Assembly (NCBI GenBank): GCA_902495025.1
Contig: CABUWB010000089.1
Location: 1-7,585, forward strand
Length of the DNA: 7,585 nucleotides
DNA from: an uncultured Eubacteriales bacterium
Lineage (GTDB): Bacteria > Bacillota > Clostridia > Lachnospirales > CAG-274
Reading direction: 5' to 3'
Within the stretch, counting starts at the first letter, position 1, and the number at the start of each line of letters is the position of its first letter. Positions 6,532 through 7,585 of this stretch are shown piece by piece. The notes below the pieces were generated by a model. The model was given only the letters and a program-made list of their open reading frames with translations, searched no databases and was not told where the DNA came from. The position numbers and the translations under genes were made by a program.

Positions 6532-7245
6532 GTGCTTGAAATCAAAAATTTAAAGGTTAAGTACGGCGGTATTGTCGCCCTTAACGGTATTAATATGAAA
6601 ATTCCCGAGGGTAAAATTGTTACCCTCGTAGGCGCAAACGGTGCGGGCAAGTCCACAACGCTGCGCTCAATTACAAAGCTTGTTACACCCGCAGAGGGCA
6701 GTATTACCTACGACGGTAAGGAGCTTACGGGTATGTCCACACAGGATATTGTAAAAATGGGTATTACCCTTGTACCTGAGGGACGTCATGTTTTTGCGGA
6801 TATGACTGTTGAGGAAAATCTGAAAATAGGCGCATATTTAAGAAAGGATAAGCAGAATTTCGCAAAGGAAATTGAGTTTATCCATGAGATGTTCCCTATA
6901 CTTAAAAAGCGTTCCAAGCAGCTTAGCGGTACTCTTTCGGGCGGTGAGCAGCAGATGCTTGCCGTTGGACGTGCGCTTATGAGCAAGCCTAAGGTGCTTA
7001 TGATGGATGAGCCTTCGCTTGGTCTTGCACCTCTTGTAATTAAGGATATTTTTGAGATTATTAAAAAGGTGAATAAGGAGCAGGGCATGACCATACTCCT
7101 TATTGAGCAGAATGCTAACGCTGCCCTTAAAATTGCCGATTACGGCTACGTTATGGAAACCGGTAATATCGGTCTTGAGGGTACAGGCGAGGAGCTGCTT
7201 GCCAATGAAAGGGTTAAGGAGCTTTATCTTGGTAAAAGTAAGTAA
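6532..7245 (+). CDS. livF: Branched-chain amino acid ABC transporter ATP-binding protein LivF
   Basis: The 237-residue protein is the partner ATPase to LivG. Walker A is GANGAGKS (34-41), the signature is LSGGE (135-139), and Walker B is VLMMDE (155-160), followed by PSLGLAP. As is usual for LivF, the Q-loop position is Glu83 in VPEGRHVF, and the switch position is Gln193 in IEQNA instead of His. It starts with GTG three bases after the livG stop. Its Shine-Dalgarno is the purine run GGAGAGGGGGA, which encodes the last residues of LivG, so it is a weaker start than those of the other genes. It is the last gene of the operon and is followed at once by a strong terminator. Confidence 0.96.
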   Translation: MLEIKNLKVKYGGIVALNGINMKIPEGKIVTLVGANGAGKSTTLRSITKLVTPAEGSITYDGKELTGMSTQDIVKMGITLVPEGRHVFADMTVEENLKIGAYLRKDKQNFAKEIEFIHEMFPILKKRSKQLSGTLSGGEQQMLAVGRALMSKPKVLMMDEPSLGLAPLVIKDIFEIIKKVNKEQGMTILLIEQNANAALKIADYGYVMETGNIGLEGTGEELLANERVKELYLGKSK

Positions 7246-7256
7246 ATAAATGTTTT

Positions 7257-7295
7257 GAGCTGCCGCAATGATTGATGTGACAGCTCTATTTTTTT
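7257..7295 (+). terminator. Intrinsic terminator of the livJHMGF operon
   Basis: GAGCTGCCGCA (7257-7267) pairs with TGTGACAGCTC (7276-7286) around an 8-base loop, with one C-A mismatch and one G-T wobble. TA and seven T residues follow (7289-7295). It lies 11 bases after the livF stop and has the textbook Rho-independent form. Confidence 0.92.
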
Positions 7296-7354
7296 ATAGT
7301 ATTAAAATTAATGTTTAGCGTAGTAACATCAACAAGCCTGCATTTAACAATACT

Positions 7355-7376
7355 GTAGGGGCGGCAATCTGCCGCC
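7355..7376. repeat. Solo GTAGGGGCGG palindrome
   Basis: GTAGGGGCGG opens the unit and a hairpin GGCGGCA-ATC-TGCCGCC (7360-7376) completes it. It resembles the inner end-block of the 1943-2171 element, but with a different hairpin stem and loop. The AT-rich DNA around it (7296-7354 and 7377-7404) has no gene; 7301-7320 shows weak similarity to the outer end of that element. Confidence 0.6.
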
Positions 7377-7404
7377 TGTTAGTAATTATGATATGCTAAA
7401 ATTA

Positions 7405-7585
7405 GGGCGGATATAGAATCCGCCTCGGGTTGCATAGGCGAGCAGTATTGCAAGGCAATACGACCAGCCCCTACGTAACCAATAATAGCATTGTTGCATT
7501 GCATACAAATTAAATGTTGGCGCATTTGAATAATTTGCGTATAAGACAAATTTGAAAAAAATCAATTGTCGTTGTAATTAACCTG
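7405..7585. mobile_element. Second, divergent copy of the MITE-like element (runs off the window)
   Basis: Bases 7468-7585 align to 1995-2113 at about 80% identity with three 1-base gaps, sharing CCCCTAC, GTAACCAATAATAG, TTGCATTGCATACAAATTA and AAAAAAATCAATT. The orientation is the same. The left block differs: a GGGCGGAT-type hairpin (7405-7424) is followed by a 43-base insert (7425-7467) before CCCCTAC. That insert contains its own hairpin GTATTGC-AAG-GCAATAC (7445-7461). The matching right arm would begin at the last base of the window, so its presence cannot be tested here. Confidence 0.65.

Noticed and set aside
7355..7424. CRISPR array from the repeated GGCGG palindromes
   Set aside because: The units differ in sequence and spacing, there are only two or three of them, and no cas genes are present. 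They fit dispersed palindromic repeats.

Overview
The window looks like a piece of a low-to-mid-GC Gram-positive chromosome, most likely a gut or rumen Clostridia (Oscillospiraceae/Ruminococcaceae-like). The signs are strong AGGAGG-type ribosome binding sites, very AT-rich intergenic DNA with a consensus TTGACA/TATAAT promoter, a Gram-positive lipoprotein signal peptide (LTGC lipobox), a plant-cell-wall polysaccharide lyase, and GTAGGGGCGG-type palindromic repeats. The genus is inference; nothing here fixes it.

Layout. Positions 1-1896 hold the 3' part of a large secreted pectate lyase (family PL9 fold, catalytic residues intact), closed by an intrinsic terminator. Positions 1943-2171 hold a short, gene-free, MITE-like element with symmetric 59-bp inverted ends. 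An AT-rich promoter region and a leader hairpin follow. Positions 2367-7245 are a complete five-gene branched-chain amino acid (LIV/HAAT-type) ABC transporter operon in the order livJ-livH-livM-livG-livF, all on the + strand, ended by a strong intrinsic terminator. The last ~290 bases hold more palindromic repeat DNA, including a second, divergent and truncated copy of the element seen before the operon.

How the genes work together. LivJ is the lipid-anchored external binding protein, LivH and LivM are the two membrane permeases, and LivG and LivF are the two cytoplasmic ATPases. The livJ-livH gap (159 bases) carries a terminator-like hairpin and a second long hairpin, which fits higher expression of the binding protein than of the membrane and ATPase subunits. 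The other four genes are tightly coupled (14-base gap, 1-base overlap, 3-base gap).

The genes themselves are ordinary members of known families. The least explained DNA is non-coding: the pair of related palindromic elements flanking the transporter operon in direct orientation, the exchangeable hairpin module at their left edge, the hairpin just after the livJ promoter, and the alternative pairings between livJ and livH.
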